Of a stretch of 64,000 bases of DNA, positions 37,968 to 49,789 are shown piece after piece. This DNA comes from Fulvia fulva (lineage: Eukaryota > Ascomycota > Dothideomycetes > Mycosphaerellales > Mycosphaerellaceae). A program made the translations under genes and the position numbers. A model generated the notes under the pieces. That model was not told where the DNA came from. It made no database searches and saw only the letters and a list, made by a program, of their open reading frames with translations. The DNA is taken from contig NC_063012.1 in assembly GCF_020509005.1 (NCBI RefSeq), positions 4,712,001 to 4,776,000 of the forward strand, written 5' to 3'. Positions within the stretch are counted from its first letter, which is position 1; every line of letters starts with the position of its first letter.

Positions 37968-37972
37968 GATAG

Positions 37973-38260
37973 TTAACGTCGTTAAAGGTAAGTACGCTTC
38001 GCTTCTAGTCTTTATAAGGGCTATACTTCGCGTACTATCTAAGGCTAAGGACTATATCGTAGTAAGTATCGGTAACTAGGTATTTGACCGTCTCGATCTA
38101 GCCTTAAAGGTTCAGTTTAATGTTTGTGGCCTTAGTAATGATTATTAGTACTTAGGAGCTATTACCTAGCCCTAGCGTAATAGGCTTAATATCGTAGAGC
38201 GGTAATTTATGTTTTTATATAAAGGAAGTATTTACGAGTTTAGAGTTAGTACTATTATTA
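37973..38260 (-). pseudogene. Gypsy-2 retropepsin relic
   Basis: The minus-strand reading contains ATNIKLNL and KYLVTDTYYDIVLSLR (about 38020-38130). This is the C-terminal half of a gypsy-type aspartic protease, whose usual form ends DIVLGxxWL. It ends where Gypsy-3 inserted, so Gypsy-3 separates protease from RT. Confidence 0.6.
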
Positions 38261-38639
38261 AGGAAGGTATATATATATATATTCCATTTGCTCTACCCTC
38301 TACTATAAAGTAATACGAGACTTCGGGTCCTTTATCTACTTCTATAGAAGAGGGCGTGCTTGCTCGGGCTTATAAGAAAAACGCCTATACGGTACGGGTA
38401 TATTTATAAGGTTTATAAGGGTATTAGTTCTAGTATAAGACTTCCTAAGGCGGACTATTATCTATTACGCTCAAATAATAGCTTAGGTATTTCCCGCCGG
38501 TACTTTAGTGACCGTAAGGCCGTTATTATTAGCCTTCTTCTTAGGACGCTCGTATAGGTCAAGTAGGTAGCCGGCGGCGCCTAAGATATAGCCGGTACCC
38601 TAGTAGCGTAGGTAGCTACCGCTAGCGATAGTCTAAGTA

Positions 38640-40620
38640 CGCTAATCTTAAGTAAGTTATATAAGGTTCTTATACTAATTAGGGCGGTCCTTCTACGGAA
38701 GGAGCGGCTAATTAGTATAAGGAGAGCGGCCGAGAGGTACGCCGTTATCTAAAGGGAGTATCGGTAGTATAACCTACCCTACTATAGGAGGTACCGATAC
38801 CGTACCGTTACCCTTAGATATAGTCGTCTTCTTGTCCTTCTTCTCGTCGTTCTTAGTACGTAGTAGGTCGTGTTTAAGTTGAGCTAGCTCGCTCTCTAGG
38901 CGGTAGTATTACCGAGTAAGCTCCTTAACTAACTTCGTATTAGGTAGTACGACTAGTCGATTACGGTACTTAAAGCTTAGCTTCTTCTTAAGCTCGATAA
39001 CCTCGTACTTACGGCTCGCGCCTTATAGGACCTAGGCGCGCTTACGTTAGAACTTAGTATAGAACTCGGAGAACTTGTTATTCTCTACTATCTTAAGCGC
39101 GTCTATATTATTACGCGCGGTGCCCTCGGGATTATAGTCGCCGTAGTACTTATCTAGGAGACGTAGGCATTTCTTTACGCTCTTAAATAGCCGGCTCGCG
39201 GAGGGAACCTTAGAGAAGACGATCTTCTAGGGAATATAGTTACGGAGTATAGAGTATACTAACCCTATAGTAGTTTCTTATACGAAACGTAGGGCGGATA
39301 GCACGTCCTTAAAGATAGAAGCGGCAGGCTTATTACTAAGTTAAGTAGTCTACTTATTAAGTATCGGCGAGTCTTTACTACTTATATTCTCTCCTAAAAA
39401 TTTAGGCTTAGGTACTTCGATATAGGAACTCGTCTTAAAGTCTACTACTATAGTTAGGTTATAGCGTACGATATCTACGCTACTGTCTATAGTCTCGAAG
39501 TCGTCGTCGTCGACGATAATAGTCTCTTATCTCTTTCTCGATCTCTTGTCCTTACCCTTACTCTTACGGCGCGGACGCTCTTCGAAATCGGAATTAGAGT
39601 CTAAGGACGAGTCGGAGGAATCGGGGTCAGAGGAGTTATTAGCGAATCGCTCCTTACGTTACTTCCGCGTAGGCTTTGTAGCGGGTTATTCGGCGGGCTT
39701 TTTAGCTAGTCTATCGCCGCGTCGACGTCGTAACTCGGAGAGGGAGCGGGCGCTACGCTCCTTAGGTTTCTCGGTAGTACGGCCACGCTTAGCTTCCTCA
39801 AGATCCTATTTAAGCGTAGCGATAGTCTACTATAGCCCTACTACGTCGGTAGCCGTAGGGGCGGAGTTGTCCGGTACGAGTATTTCTAGTTTAGCGACTT
39901 TAACCTTAAATATATCGACCTCCTTTTTGGCTCTCTTAGTAGAGCTATACTAGATATTAGCCTACTTCCTGTACTTAGTAACGTCCTAGTTAGCCTTTAT
40001 AAGGTCCTTATTAGCTTGTTCTAGGTCCTACTTACATTCCTACTTATACTTTTCCGTATATTATAGTTTAGTATATACTTCCTTAAACTTCTTCTTATTT
40101 AGCTCGTTAGCTGAATATAGCGCCGCCCTATCTAGGACAGCTTAGCGGTGATTAGCCTCGAGTTTACGAAGGGCGTAGGCAATTGCCTCTAGTTAGTTCT
40201 AGACGTAGTCGTAAAACTAAGTCGCGTTAAGTAACCGTAGTTAGTCGAGTAGGATACGGTATATCCCGGTACGACCGCGGTCGTCTATATAGTTAATAGC
40301 AAAGTCCTTATAAGTATTGTCGGTTGACCTATTCTTATCGAGGTGGTCTATAATATCGCCCTCGTAGAGTAATACTACGAGGTTAAAAGTGTCTATAATT
40401 TCGGGCTAAGTATCCTCTCCTTCCTCCTCTTCTAGGAGCCTATCGAGAACCGCGCGTTCCTTATTAGCGTACTTAGTAAAGGGATCTAGTAGGACGGTAT
40501 CGTCGGACTAGGTATACTAATCGGATCGCGTAAAAGGTTCTAAGTTTCGAGTTAGTCGCGCGCGGCGCTCGATACGTTAAGTATTTACGCCGCCGCCGCC
40601 GCTAGGGCTACCGGTACCCT
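38640..40620 (-). pseudogene. gag: Gypsy-2 gag relic
   Basis: This minus-strand region is rich in Glu, Lys and Arg. A YEVIELKKKLSFKYRNRLV stretch near 38905-39000 and a later coiled-coil-like segment (39960-40150) are visible. No zinc knuckle was identified with certainty. The plus-strand open stretches at 38360-38557 and 39546-39953 are antisense or chance frames. Confidence 0.45.
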
Positions 40621-40787
40621 ATAGCCTAGCTATAATATAGTAATATACCTTCTTAGCGTCTTGATCTAGGGAGGAAGAGAGAGTACTACGCTACCTTTAC
40701 GCTAGTACGAGTTAGTCGTAATATCGCGATTTCTAGAGTCCTAAGCGGCGCTAAGTATAGTAGCGTCCTTAATATAAGCTATCGAAG

Positions 40788-40992
40788 TATTACGAGACTA
40801 TAGTACGAGAGTATAAGGGTATAGTATTAACGAAGTCGATAGCTTAAGAGAGAAGAGAGTCTAAGAACAAGGCCTATACTTAAAGGCCGAGGTGTCGGAC
40901 GTTAGTATCGGGCCGAGCTTAGTCATCCGGGTCTAGTGACATGAGGTCACGTGATCAGATTCGAATCCTTTACTTACGGAGCGGCCGTGACA
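40788..40992 (-). repeat. Gypsy-2 LTR (5' LTR in coding orientation)
   Basis: This 205-bp LTR starts TATTACGAGAC and ends GTGACA, followed by CCTTA. Copia-1 resumes after it. Confidence 0.87.
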
Positions 40993-40997
40993 CCTTA

Positions 40998-41814
40998 CTA
41001 CTTTTTACTAAGCTTTCTTTATAGCTATACAAGTAGTAGACAGTTTAATACTAAAGGATAGCAAATTCCTAGAAGAAGTTAAGGAAATAGCCTTTATAGT
41101 AACTATAGAAGCTATTATATATAAGTAAGAGATCCTAATTCCAAAATCCTATAAGGATGCTATAAATAATAAGAAATAGGGACATCTTTAGAAGAAAGCG
41201 ATCTAAAAGGAACTAGATGCTCTATAGAGTAATAATACCTAGGAAAATTCTGTTCTACTAAAAGGAGCAAATCTAGTTATATTAAGATAGGTCTTTGATA
41301 TTAAGAGAAGCATTAGTAGAGCTATTGAAAAGTTCAAGGCTAGACTAGTTATAAGGGGCTTCTTATAGAAGTTTAGTATTGACTTTATAGAGACATTTAT
41401 ACCTATAGTAAGATAGGACACCCTTAGGGTGTTTATAGCTATTATATATAAGAAGGATCTTTATCTTTACTAGGTAGATATAAACAATATATTTATAGAA
41501 AGCACCCTCTATAAAGATATCTTTATGTTACTACTACTAGGAATTGAGCTTCTACTAAATATAGTGTTCAAAATCCTTAAAAGCTTATATAGACTCAAGT
41601 AAGTAGCTAGAGATGAGAATTAACTCTATGTGTTAAAGCTTAGAGAGATTAGATTTATATAGTCAGAAGTAGATCTATGCCTACTTATCTATAAGAAGAG
41701 GGAGATCATAATCCTTATATATATATATATAGATAATAGTCTATTTACTATACTAAAGTTAATAGATGTTCTCTAGTTTAAAAGAGAACTTAGTAAGATC
41801 TTCAAGATTAAAGA
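40998..41814 (+). pseudogene. pol: Copia-1 RT relic, first part
   Basis: This is Copia RT. A DFIETFIPIVR*DTLRVF segment near 41382-41435 corresponds to the DxxETFAPV motif of Copia RT, and YLY*VDINN lies near 41461-41490. The frame has stops and is cut by Gypsy-4 at 41815, just after the palm (YIDNSLF near 41730-41752). Confidence 0.65.
41810..41814. repeat. TSD AAAGA, left copy (Gypsy-4)
   Basis: AAAGA precedes the LTR and is repeated at 48103-48107. The empty site in Copia-2 near 58380-58392 reads ATCAAAGATCTAGG. Confidence 0.75.
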
Positions 41815-42332
41815 AGTTATAGTCTCCCTATAGAGTGTATAGAAGGTAGGGACAGAAGAGCCTTAGAGTGCTTAGAAGTCGTTAAGAAGTGAAAGTCTAG
41901 CTTAGTATATAAGCGCCAAGAATTATATACCCCGTAATATTCACTACGAGACCTAGCCCTCTAAATTCACTACTCTACTAATCCTTAATAGATTCACTTC
42001 GGCTCGTAACTATATAACTTACGGCACTCCCGCGAGTACCCGCGACTACGCTAGACCCTAGAAGAAGCACGTAGAAGACTCGGAACGTAGGGCAGGTTAG
42101 AATAAGATTTTAAGCAAAGCTACTAAGCGCGGCTTTGTACGGGTTAGCCCTATTAATACGGGGACATATACTCGCGAGGGTCGCGTATAAGTATCTAGCC
42201 TTCCCTAGGCCTCTCTTGCTTTCTTCGTCTTTCGTTTTATATAGCAATTATACTATACCCTTTATATCTATACTTCGTACCTATATTCTCGCTTTTACTC
42301 TTATATCTTATAGGCTAGGCTCTCGCCTAATA
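41815..42332 (+). repeat. Gypsy-4 5' LTR
   Basis: This 518-bp LTR begins AGTTATAGTCTCCC and ends GCCTAATA. Compared with the right LTR it has one base fewer near its end, plus transition differences. Confidence 0.85.
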
Positions 42333-42479
42333 TTACGAAAGACTAACAAACTGTTAACTACTCGAGTCATCCTTATAGGTAACTATACCACCGATAGAGG
42401 TGTCAACCTCGATAACTAAGACACTCTATTCTACTTTAGTAAGTAGGCTAATATCCCCTTCTCGAACGCCGCTACCTTC

Positions 42480-43590
42480 GGTACCTAGGTAAACGCTAAC
42501 CCCGACACCGCCTACGCTCTTATTAACCGTACCGTCTCCTCTTTCCGCGAGACCGCCTAGTAGGTCGAGCAAGCAAACAACTAAGTAACATACCTTCAAG
42601 GTATTATAAACACCTTCTAGAACCTCGTACCGTACGCCGACGATAACCGCCGCTAGTACTTCTCTAAGAACGTTAACGACCTAGACGAGTTCGACGGTAA
42701 TAAGAGCAAGTTTAAGGCATTTAAGATATAGCTCACTATTAAGCTATTAGCTAATGCCGACCACTTTCCGTAAGAGAAGGACAAGGTCACGTACGTCTTC
42801 TCCCTCCTTTAGGGAGACGCCGCGGCGTAGGTATAATACTATATTAATAACGCTACGTAGACTATCGGCTACCCGGACGTCCTCACCTTAATATAGGACC
42901 TCCGTACTACCTTTAGTGATCTAGACCGTAGAGCTACCGCCTAGAACGCTATCTATAACCTCCTCTAGAAGAACAAGAGCTTCGCCGAGTACCTTACGGC
43001 CTTTAACCGCGACATCGGGTTTACCGGCTATAACGAAGAGACTAAGAAGAGCACTCTCTACCGTAGCTTATTAGTAGAGCTTCTTCGAGCCCTCGAGGAC
43101 AAGGACGTCGGTACTATAAGCTTCCGTAAGCTCGTCGAGACCTACTAGCGCCTCGACTCTAATATAAAATATACCGCCTCTCTCCTCGCTTCCCGTTCTT
43201 AAGGTCGTTAGCCTCGTAGTCCCGGAAGCTACTTCGCTACTCTACTAGGCGCCGCCGCTCCTACGGCTCTCCCTCCCGTCTCTATAGGTGACGCTATAGA
43301 TCTTAGCGCTAGTACCGCCGTCCCTCGAGTCTAGGGCCTCGTTAACGGTAAGCTTACTCCCGAAGAGAAGCTTCGCCGTCGCTAGGCCGGACTCTATACC
43401 TACTACGGCGGTCTAGGCTATATCGTAGTTAACTGTCCGTAGCTCGCTACCCGTAACGCCCGCAACCCGGTTTACGGCGCTGTCGGCGCTATCGAGCCTA
43501 CACCTACTACTCCCGCTAAGTAGGAAAAAGCCTAGGTCTTCCTTATCGACGCGATAAAGACTAAGAATAACGTTTACCGAAAGTGAAGAG
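42480..43590 (+). pseudogene. gag: Gypsy-4 gag relic
   Basis: This is degraded gag. A capsid-like segment with DLDEFDGNKSKFKAFK is near 42680-42725. A CCHC knuckle remnant reads YTYYGGLGYIVVNCP near 43390-43435, where Cys and His have become Tyr but the last Cys is kept. Several TAG codons stand for Gln or Trp. Confidence 0.6.
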
Positions 43591-46500
43591 AGGAAAGAAG
43601 TTGAGGATCAATATAGTATAGCTAGACCTATACGACGAGACGGGTAAGGACTACGCTTATAAACCGTTCGTTACGAATATAAATATCGGCTTAAAGAAAC
43701 TCTCTTCTTCCAATCTCACTCTTATAGACACTAGCGTACTAGGCGAGTCTTTTATAGACTATGAACTCGCGACCTCTCTTAACCTCGAACCCTAGGAACT
43801 AAAGTACCCTCGTACCCTTGAACTCTTTAACGGTACGGAGACTACTACTAGTAAGATTACTTATGTTATACACACGTTAATCACCCTCGGAGGCAAGCGT
43901 ATATCGATTACTAGCTTCCTTACGTCCCTACCGTATTAGAAGTTTATCCTCGGCCTCCCCTAGTTTAGACAACACTAACCTATTATCGACTGGACTTCCC
44001 TTACTATTAGCTTCCCTCTAGAAGCTCCTCCGGTACCTCCGCCTTCTCCGCCGCCTTAGCGCGGTCCTAAGTATACTAAGATCTTCTAGGTAAACGCCGC
44101 TACCTTTACTACTACTACTAAGTAGCCTAAAGCTTAAGTCTTCGCCGCCTCTCTCCGCGATATCGACATCGCCCTCGAGAAGCTCGATAAGAAGCGTATA
44201 CCTACCGACCCTACTACGAAGGTCCCTCCTTAGGTATACTATATCCTCTACGTATTCGATACTAAAGCCGTAGACGAGCTACCTCCTTATCGCCCTTACG
44301 ACTATAAGATTAAGCTAGAAGAAGGTGTAGAGACACCGTTCGGACCGCTATATTCTATATCCCGAGAAGAGCTTATCGTCCTTAAGAGATACCTCGAAGA
44401 GAACCTAAAGAAGGGGTTTATTCGAGCGAGCCGTTCTAGCGCTAGTAGTCCCGTTATGTTCGTTAAGAAGCCTAGCGGTAGCCTACGCTTCTACGTAGAC
44501 TACCGAGGCTTAAACGCTGTTATAAAGAAGAACCGCTACCTAATACCGTTAATTTAGGAGACGCTCGAGCGCCTCTCTAAGGCTAAGTACTTTACTAAGC
44601 TCGATGTTATCGCTACGTTTAACAAGTTACGAATAGTAGAAGGATACGAGTATCTTATAGCCTTCCGTACTCGCTACGGGCTATTCGAGTCGCTCGTTAT
44701 ACCCTTCGGCGTTTGTAACGGGCCTAGTACCTTCTAGAACTTTATTAACGACGGCCTTTAGGAGTTCCTTAATTAGTTCTATACTGCCTATATCGACGAC
44801 ATCCTAGTCTATAGCGAGACTAAGGAGGAGCACCGCGAGTACGTCTATAAGGTCCTTTAGAAGCTCGTAGACGCCGGCTTGTAGCTCCATATCGATAAGT
44901 ACGAGTTTAAGAAGACCGAAGTCAAGTTCCTTAGTTTGATCATTACCGTAGACGGTATTGAGATAGACTAAGAGAAGGTCGACGCTATCGTCGAATAGGA
45001 TATTCCTACGAACGTTAAGGAGGTCTAGGGTTTCCTAGGCTTTACTAACTTCTACCGCCGCTTTATCTACGTATTCTCGAGCGTAGTACGCCCTTTAACG
45101 AAGCTTACGCGTAAGGGTAAGAAGTTTGCCTAGACCGACGAATACTAGGAGGCTTTTGACTTACTTAAAGCGAAGTTTATTAAGAACCCGCTCCTATAGC
45201 ACTTCGATTTTGAACTAGAGACCCGTATAGAGACTAACGTATCCGACGGCGTAGTAGGCGGTGTCCTACTATAACGCCGCTCGCCTAAATCTCCCTAGTT
45301 ACCTATCGCCTTCCTCTCTAAGAAGATGACCGCTACGGAGTATAACTACGAGATCTACGATAAGGAGCTTCTCGCTATCGTTAAAGCTTTTAAAGAGTAG
45401 CGCCCCGAGCTCGAAGGCTCTACTATACCGGTCTAAGTAAGCTCCGACTATAAGAACCTCGTCTACTTTATAAAGAGCAAGCTACTTAATCATCGCTAGG
45501 CCCGCTAGAGCGAGTTCCTCTCCCGGTTCAACTTTATAATCTCGTATACGCCCGGTAAGGCCAACTCGATAGCCGACGCCCTTACCCGCCGCCCTAGTGA
45601 CTCTCTAGTTAATCGAAGAGGGGGCTAGCAAATCGTAGAGTAACAAGTCATTAAAGAGTATAACCTCTCTTCCGAGCTTCGAGAGTACCTATCGAACGGC
45701 TAGCCTACGCTCGCCGCTTCCTTTACTACTCTCGTGCTCGCTCCTACCTACCTTAACGAGAGTGACAATGAATCCGAGCCTAAAGAATACGCCTCGGACG
45801 CTAAGGACTTAAACGATAATAAAGAGGGCTTAGTAACGACCGAAGGCTTATCTGAATTAGACTTTAAGGGGTTTAATAATAAGGAGCAACCTAAAGGCAT
45901 TATAGTACGAGTACGAATAGCGTACGATGCCGACCTAGTCGCCTAAGAGTTAGTTCAGGCCCTTAAATCTAGCGCGAGGACATTCCCGGGCTTCTCGCTA
46001 TCTAAGTACGAGCTCTAGGAAGGTGTCGTCTACTTCCGTAAGAAGCTTTACGTACTATAGCCCGAAGGCTCTAATATCCGAGCTAAGATTCTTCAAATCG
46101 TCTACGACTCCGCCTCTAGCGGTCACCTAGGCGTAGCTAAGACCTATAAGCTCCTCGCTAGGTATTACTAGTAGCCGTATTCCTAGAAGGACGTCCGCCG
46201 CTACGTACTAAACTACGCTACTTACTAAAGAGCTAAAGCTAACCGGTACCGCCCCTACGGTCTCTTATACCCTCTCCCGGCTCCTAATCGTCCGTAGAAG
46301 TATATTACTATAGACTTTATTACCGATCTTCCTTACGGTAAGACCTTTAGTAGCGTAAAGGTAAAGGTCCTTCTAGTAATCGTAGACCGTTACTCTAAGG
46401 ACCGGTATATAATCCCGTACTAGAGTATAACCGTAAAGGAGACTACTCGCTTATTCTATAAATTCGTCTAGCGCTTTTAAGGCCTTCCGGATAGCATCAC

Positions 46501-47490
46501 CTCTAATAGAGGCTCCTAGTTTATCTCGTACTTCTAGAAGTATCTATATACTATCCTAGGTATTAAGTATAACCTCTCGACCAGTTTTTAGCTATAGACC
46601 GACGGCTAGACCGAAATTACGAACGCTATCCTCGAGTAGGTCCTTCGTTACTTTGTCGACTACTACTAGAAGGATTGGCCTTAGTATATCCCTACGGTAG
46701 AGTTCGCTACTCGTAACTAGGACTCGGAGACTACTAGCTACTCTCCCTTCTATACTACGAGAAGTTACTACCCTCGTATAGGTATAGAACTAGAAGAGCC
46801 TCTCCCGCCTACCGAAGACGTTAACGAGTAAGTAGTAGACGAGTTCGCTACTATACTCTTATAGATCTATAAAGAAGTCTACGACGAGATAGTATACGTA
46901 TAAGCAATCTACAAGGTTCAAGCTAATCGTCGTCGCTAGCTAGCTCCCGACTACTAAGTAGGCAATATAGTCTACCTTAACTCTAAGAACATTAAGACGG
47001 ACCGCCCCTCTAAAAAGCTAAGCTAGAAGAACCTAGGTCCTTTTAAGATTACCGAGCGTATTAGTTTATACGCCTACCGTCTAGCTCTTCCTACGAACAT
47101 AAAAATCTACGACGTCTTCTTAGCTATACGCCTTCGGCCGTCGGCTAAGGACCTATTCCCGAACTAAAACTAAGATATACTAGGTCCTCCCGATAAAGTA
47201 GAAGTCGACGAGCCTATTAATCTACCTTCTAACGACTATACCGTCCGTAAGATCCGGGGAATCCGCGTAGAGCCTAACGAAGTTAAAGGGCTACCGCCGA
47301 TTAAGTATAAAGTCGAATAGTAAGGTTACCCTAAGTAGGATACCTTATAGGAACCTATCTAATATATTATCTTTAATCGTTAAGTAATCGAAGAATACTA
47401 CGCCCGCGTAGACGGCCTAGAGGTTAATATCGGTAGGTTTTTCGAATCTAAGCTCTTCGACGGGGCTTACTAATAGTATATTGACTATAA
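43590..47490 (+). pseudogene. pol: Gypsy-4 pol relic (PR-RT-RH-IN)
   Basis: The protease shows TLIDTSVLGESF near 43714-43750 (Asp kept, Gly of DSG lost). RT has [19 protein letters not shown] near 44458-44515 and YIDD at 44789-44800. RNase H begins near ETNVSDGVVGGVL (45230-45270). The integrase has SGHLGVAKTYKLLA (zinc-binding part, 46110-46155), IDFITDLP (46310-46335, catalytic Asp), TSNRGS near 46498-46515 (second Asp changed to Asn) and DG*TEITN near 46600-46625 (Glu kept). The open stretch at 45734-45946 is the acidic linker between RNase H and integrase, in the integrase frame. In-frame stops remain. Confidence 0.75.
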
Positions 47491-47583
47491 TATTAGGCCT
47501 AGGCCTAGTACTAAAGCTGAACATCCTCGATATATAGAACTACTACGGCTTCGTAGGAACTTAGCTTTGTTCGGGGGGGCTAC

Positions 47584-48102
47584 TATTATAGTCTCCCTAT
47601 AGAGTATATAGAAGGTAGGGATAGAAGAGCCTTAGAGTGCTTAGAAGTCGTTAAGAAGTAAAAGTCTAGCTTAGTATATAAGTGCTAAGAATTATATACC
47701 CCGTAACATTTACTACGGGACCTAGCCCTCTAAATTTACTACTCTACTAACCCTTAATAGATTCACTTCGGCTTATGACTATATAACTCACGGCACTCCC
47801 GCGAGTACCCGCGACTACGCTAGACCCTAGAAGAAGTACGTAGAAGACTCGGAACGTAGGGCAGGTTAGAATAAGGTTTTGAGCAAAGCTACTAAGCGCG
47901 GCTTCGTACGGGTTAGCCCTATTAATACGGGGACATACACTCGCGAGGGTCGCGTATAAGTATCTAGCCTTCCCTAGGCCTCTCTTACTTTCTTCGTCTT
48001 TCGTTTTATATAGCAATTATACTATACTCTTTATATCTACACTTCGTACCTATATTCTCGCTTTTACTCTTACATCTTATAGGCTAGGCTCTCGCCCTGA
48101 CA
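47584..48102 (+). repeat. Gypsy-4 3' LTR
   Basis: This 519-bp LTR starts TATTATAGTCTCCC, ends CCCTGACA, and is preceded by a polypurine G-run and followed by AAAGA. An open minus-strand stretch at 47747-48016 lies within the LTR and is not a gene. Confidence 0.87.
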
Positions 48103-48107
48103 AAAGA

Positions 48108-49101
48108 TCTAGGTAAACCTAAAAAGATCCTTAGTATAAGAGTTATAAGGGACAGGAAGAGAGGAATCCTAAAACTTAGCTAAGGACACTTTATTAGAGA
48201 TAGCCTAGCTAAGATAGATATAAACTATAAGAAGGTAGCACCTATACACTCACCTATAGATAGCTATAAGGCCCTTAAACCTTTAAGCTATATAGATAAG
48301 AGGTATAACAAGGCAGAGTACTAGAGTATTAATAGTACTTAGATATAGCTAGTAATAATTATAAGGCTAGACATTGCTTCTGCGCTTGAAGGATAAGCTT
48401 ATTTGTAAGTAACCTATCTACCTACTATATAAAGGCTTTGAAGAAGATCACTAGGTACCTTAGTTTATACCCTAATCTAGGACTTTAGTTCTTAAAGTCT
48501 AGAAAAGGACACCTTATTAGATACTATAATTCTGATTATATAATAGACAAAGTAGATAGAGTCTCAATCCTTAGGTATGTCTTCTTCCTCTATAGGGCAC
48601 TAGTTTCTTAGATAAGTAAGAAGTAAAAGTCTATAGCAATATCTATAATAGAGGCTAAATATATAGCTATGACTATATATATACAAAGTAGTCCTAATTC
48701 CTAGCTTTACTACTAAGAGAAATAGATTGTCTAGAGTTAGTAGGAGACTGTTCCTATTAACTAAGAATCACTAGAAACTAGGAGACTATATCAAATTTAA
48801 GACTAGTCTAATTAAGAGGTAATAATCAAGCTACCCTTACCCTAGTAAAAGATGTATATGTTTATAACAAGCCGAAGCACATTGACATTGCCTATAACGC
48901 TATTAGGAAACTTTAGTAGAGGAGGCTGATTACTATTAAGTACACCCTAACCTCTAAGATAGTTATAGACGGGTTTATAAAACTAAAGACTAGTCTATAC
49001 TTCTAGAGGTTTATAAGCTAGCTTAACCTGTTATAAAAGGGTCTAAGTACTATTAATAGGAAGCAAGTAGACTATAACCTTCTATACGAGATAAGTAGGA
49101 G
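48108..49101 (+). pseudogene. pol: Copia-1 RT end and RNase H relic
   Basis: This is the Copia-1 continuation after Gypsy-4. An RT tail (KDLGxP-like, then RVIRDRKRGIL) is near 48105-48170. The RNase H part reads KGHLIRYYNSDY near 48507-48540. The region from about 48570 to 48950 is nearly identical to 58830-59210 in Copia-2, closer than the rest of the two copies. Confidence 0.65.
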
Positions 49102-49336
49102 TATTAAGATATAGTATCTTAAAGGGAGTCAACAATTAGGAAGTGATCTAGTAGCCTAAGGTATCTACGATAACTTAGCTTATAGAGAGATACCTTCTCT
49201 CCCCTTTAGCTTAGATAGACATCTAACATAATTAACACATTAGTTCCTAATATATTGCTATATGCTCGTGCTATTAGTCAGTTAAAGATTAATCTCTTAC
49301 TCTACTCCGCTACTATCTACCCGTACCTGTTTAACA
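49102..49336 (+). repeat. Copia LTR 2 (shared middle LTR)
   Basis: This 235-bp LTR starts TATTAAGATATAG and ends GTTTAACA. It follows Copia-1 RNase H and precedes Copia-2 leader and gag, so it belongs to both internal regions. Confidence 0.88.
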
Positions 49337-49789
49337 GGTTACAAGCCCGGTTTATATAGGAATAAGAGCAACCTATATTAGTATAGGTTACTTATATCCC
49401 TTGCTATCGTAGCAGAAAACATCTAGGAATCAGAAGTCTACCCCGTCTATTCTATTAAGGAGCTTAGTTTGATACTAAGTGATAGGTAACCTAGACAAGG
49501 ACTCTATACGGCTTACTTAAAGCCAATACCTTAAAGATACTCTATAGGCAGAACTGTATCGAGATACTATTAAGAAGGACTTCAAGTAAGTCATTTAAAG
49601 CTCTACTAGGAGAGACAGACCTGTGTCGTAGCCCCGAGACCTTATACCGCTCCTTCTTTACTTTACTAAGTAGGCCTTAGTATCCATACCTACGAACTTT
49701 CCTATTCTATGCTAGAAGCCTTAGTAGGATCTAAGCTACTACTTTGGAACATATACACCTTGTTTTATTACATCTAATTTATTATAGAT

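Larger units (their letters stand above)
26509..40992 (-). mobile_element. Gypsy-2: second Ty3/Gypsy family, split by Gypsy-3
   Basis: This element has 205-bp LTRs at 26509-26713 and 40788-40992 and a CCTTA duplication, and is coded on the minus strand. A C-run (26719-26727), the complement of a polypurine tract, lies just inside the left LTR. Coding order is gag (about 40600-38800), retropepsin (about 38250-37980), then RT, RNase H and integrase (30630 down to about 27000). Gypsy-3 has inserted between protease and RT. Without it the element would be about 7.1 kb, normal for the superfamily. It is a different family from Gypsy-1/3 because LTR length and sequence differ. Confidence 0.88.
41815..48102 (+). 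mobile_element. Gypsy-4: third Ty3/Gypsy family, plus strand, less mutated
   Basis: This 6.3-kb element has LTRs of 518 and 519 bp and an AAAGA duplication. The order gag, PR, RT, RNase H, IN is readable in the plus strand. RT keeps an intact YIDDILVYS box (44789-44815). A G-run (47574-47580) just inside the right LTR is the polypurine tract. RIP-like stops are present, but fewer than in Gypsy-1 to -3, and many domains read for dozens of codons without a stop. Confidence 0.9.
17976..49336 (+). mobile_element. Copia-1: RIP-mutated Ty1/Copia element carrying four nested insertions
   Basis: The Copia internal region is split into 18211-19594, 24545-26508, 40998-41814 and 48108-49101. Domain order is gag, protease/integrase, RT, RNase H, which is the Copia order (integrase before RT). 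The gaps are a minus LINE, a minus Gypsy that carries another Gypsy, and a plus Gypsy, each with its own target duplication. Its right LTR (49102-49336) also serves as the left LTR of Copia-2. Joined, the internal part would be near 5 kb, a normal size for the family. Confidence 0.85.

Noticed and set aside
39546..39953. 135-codon plus-strand open stretch, Ser/Glu-rich start
   Set aside because: It lies opposite the minus-strand Gypsy-2 gag and shows no recognisable domain. It is a chance frame.
41239..41421. 60-codon minus-strand ORF, also found at 57815-57997
   Set aside because: Its presence at two places suggested conservation, but both copies are exactly antisense to Copia RT, so the similarity is inherited from the repeat.
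42135..42419. 94-codon plus-strand open stretch
   Set aside because: It spans the Gypsy-4 5' LTR end and leader. It does not match gag and has no domain.
47747..48016. 89-codon minus-strand open stretch
   Set aside because: It lies wholly inside the Gypsy-4 3' LTR.
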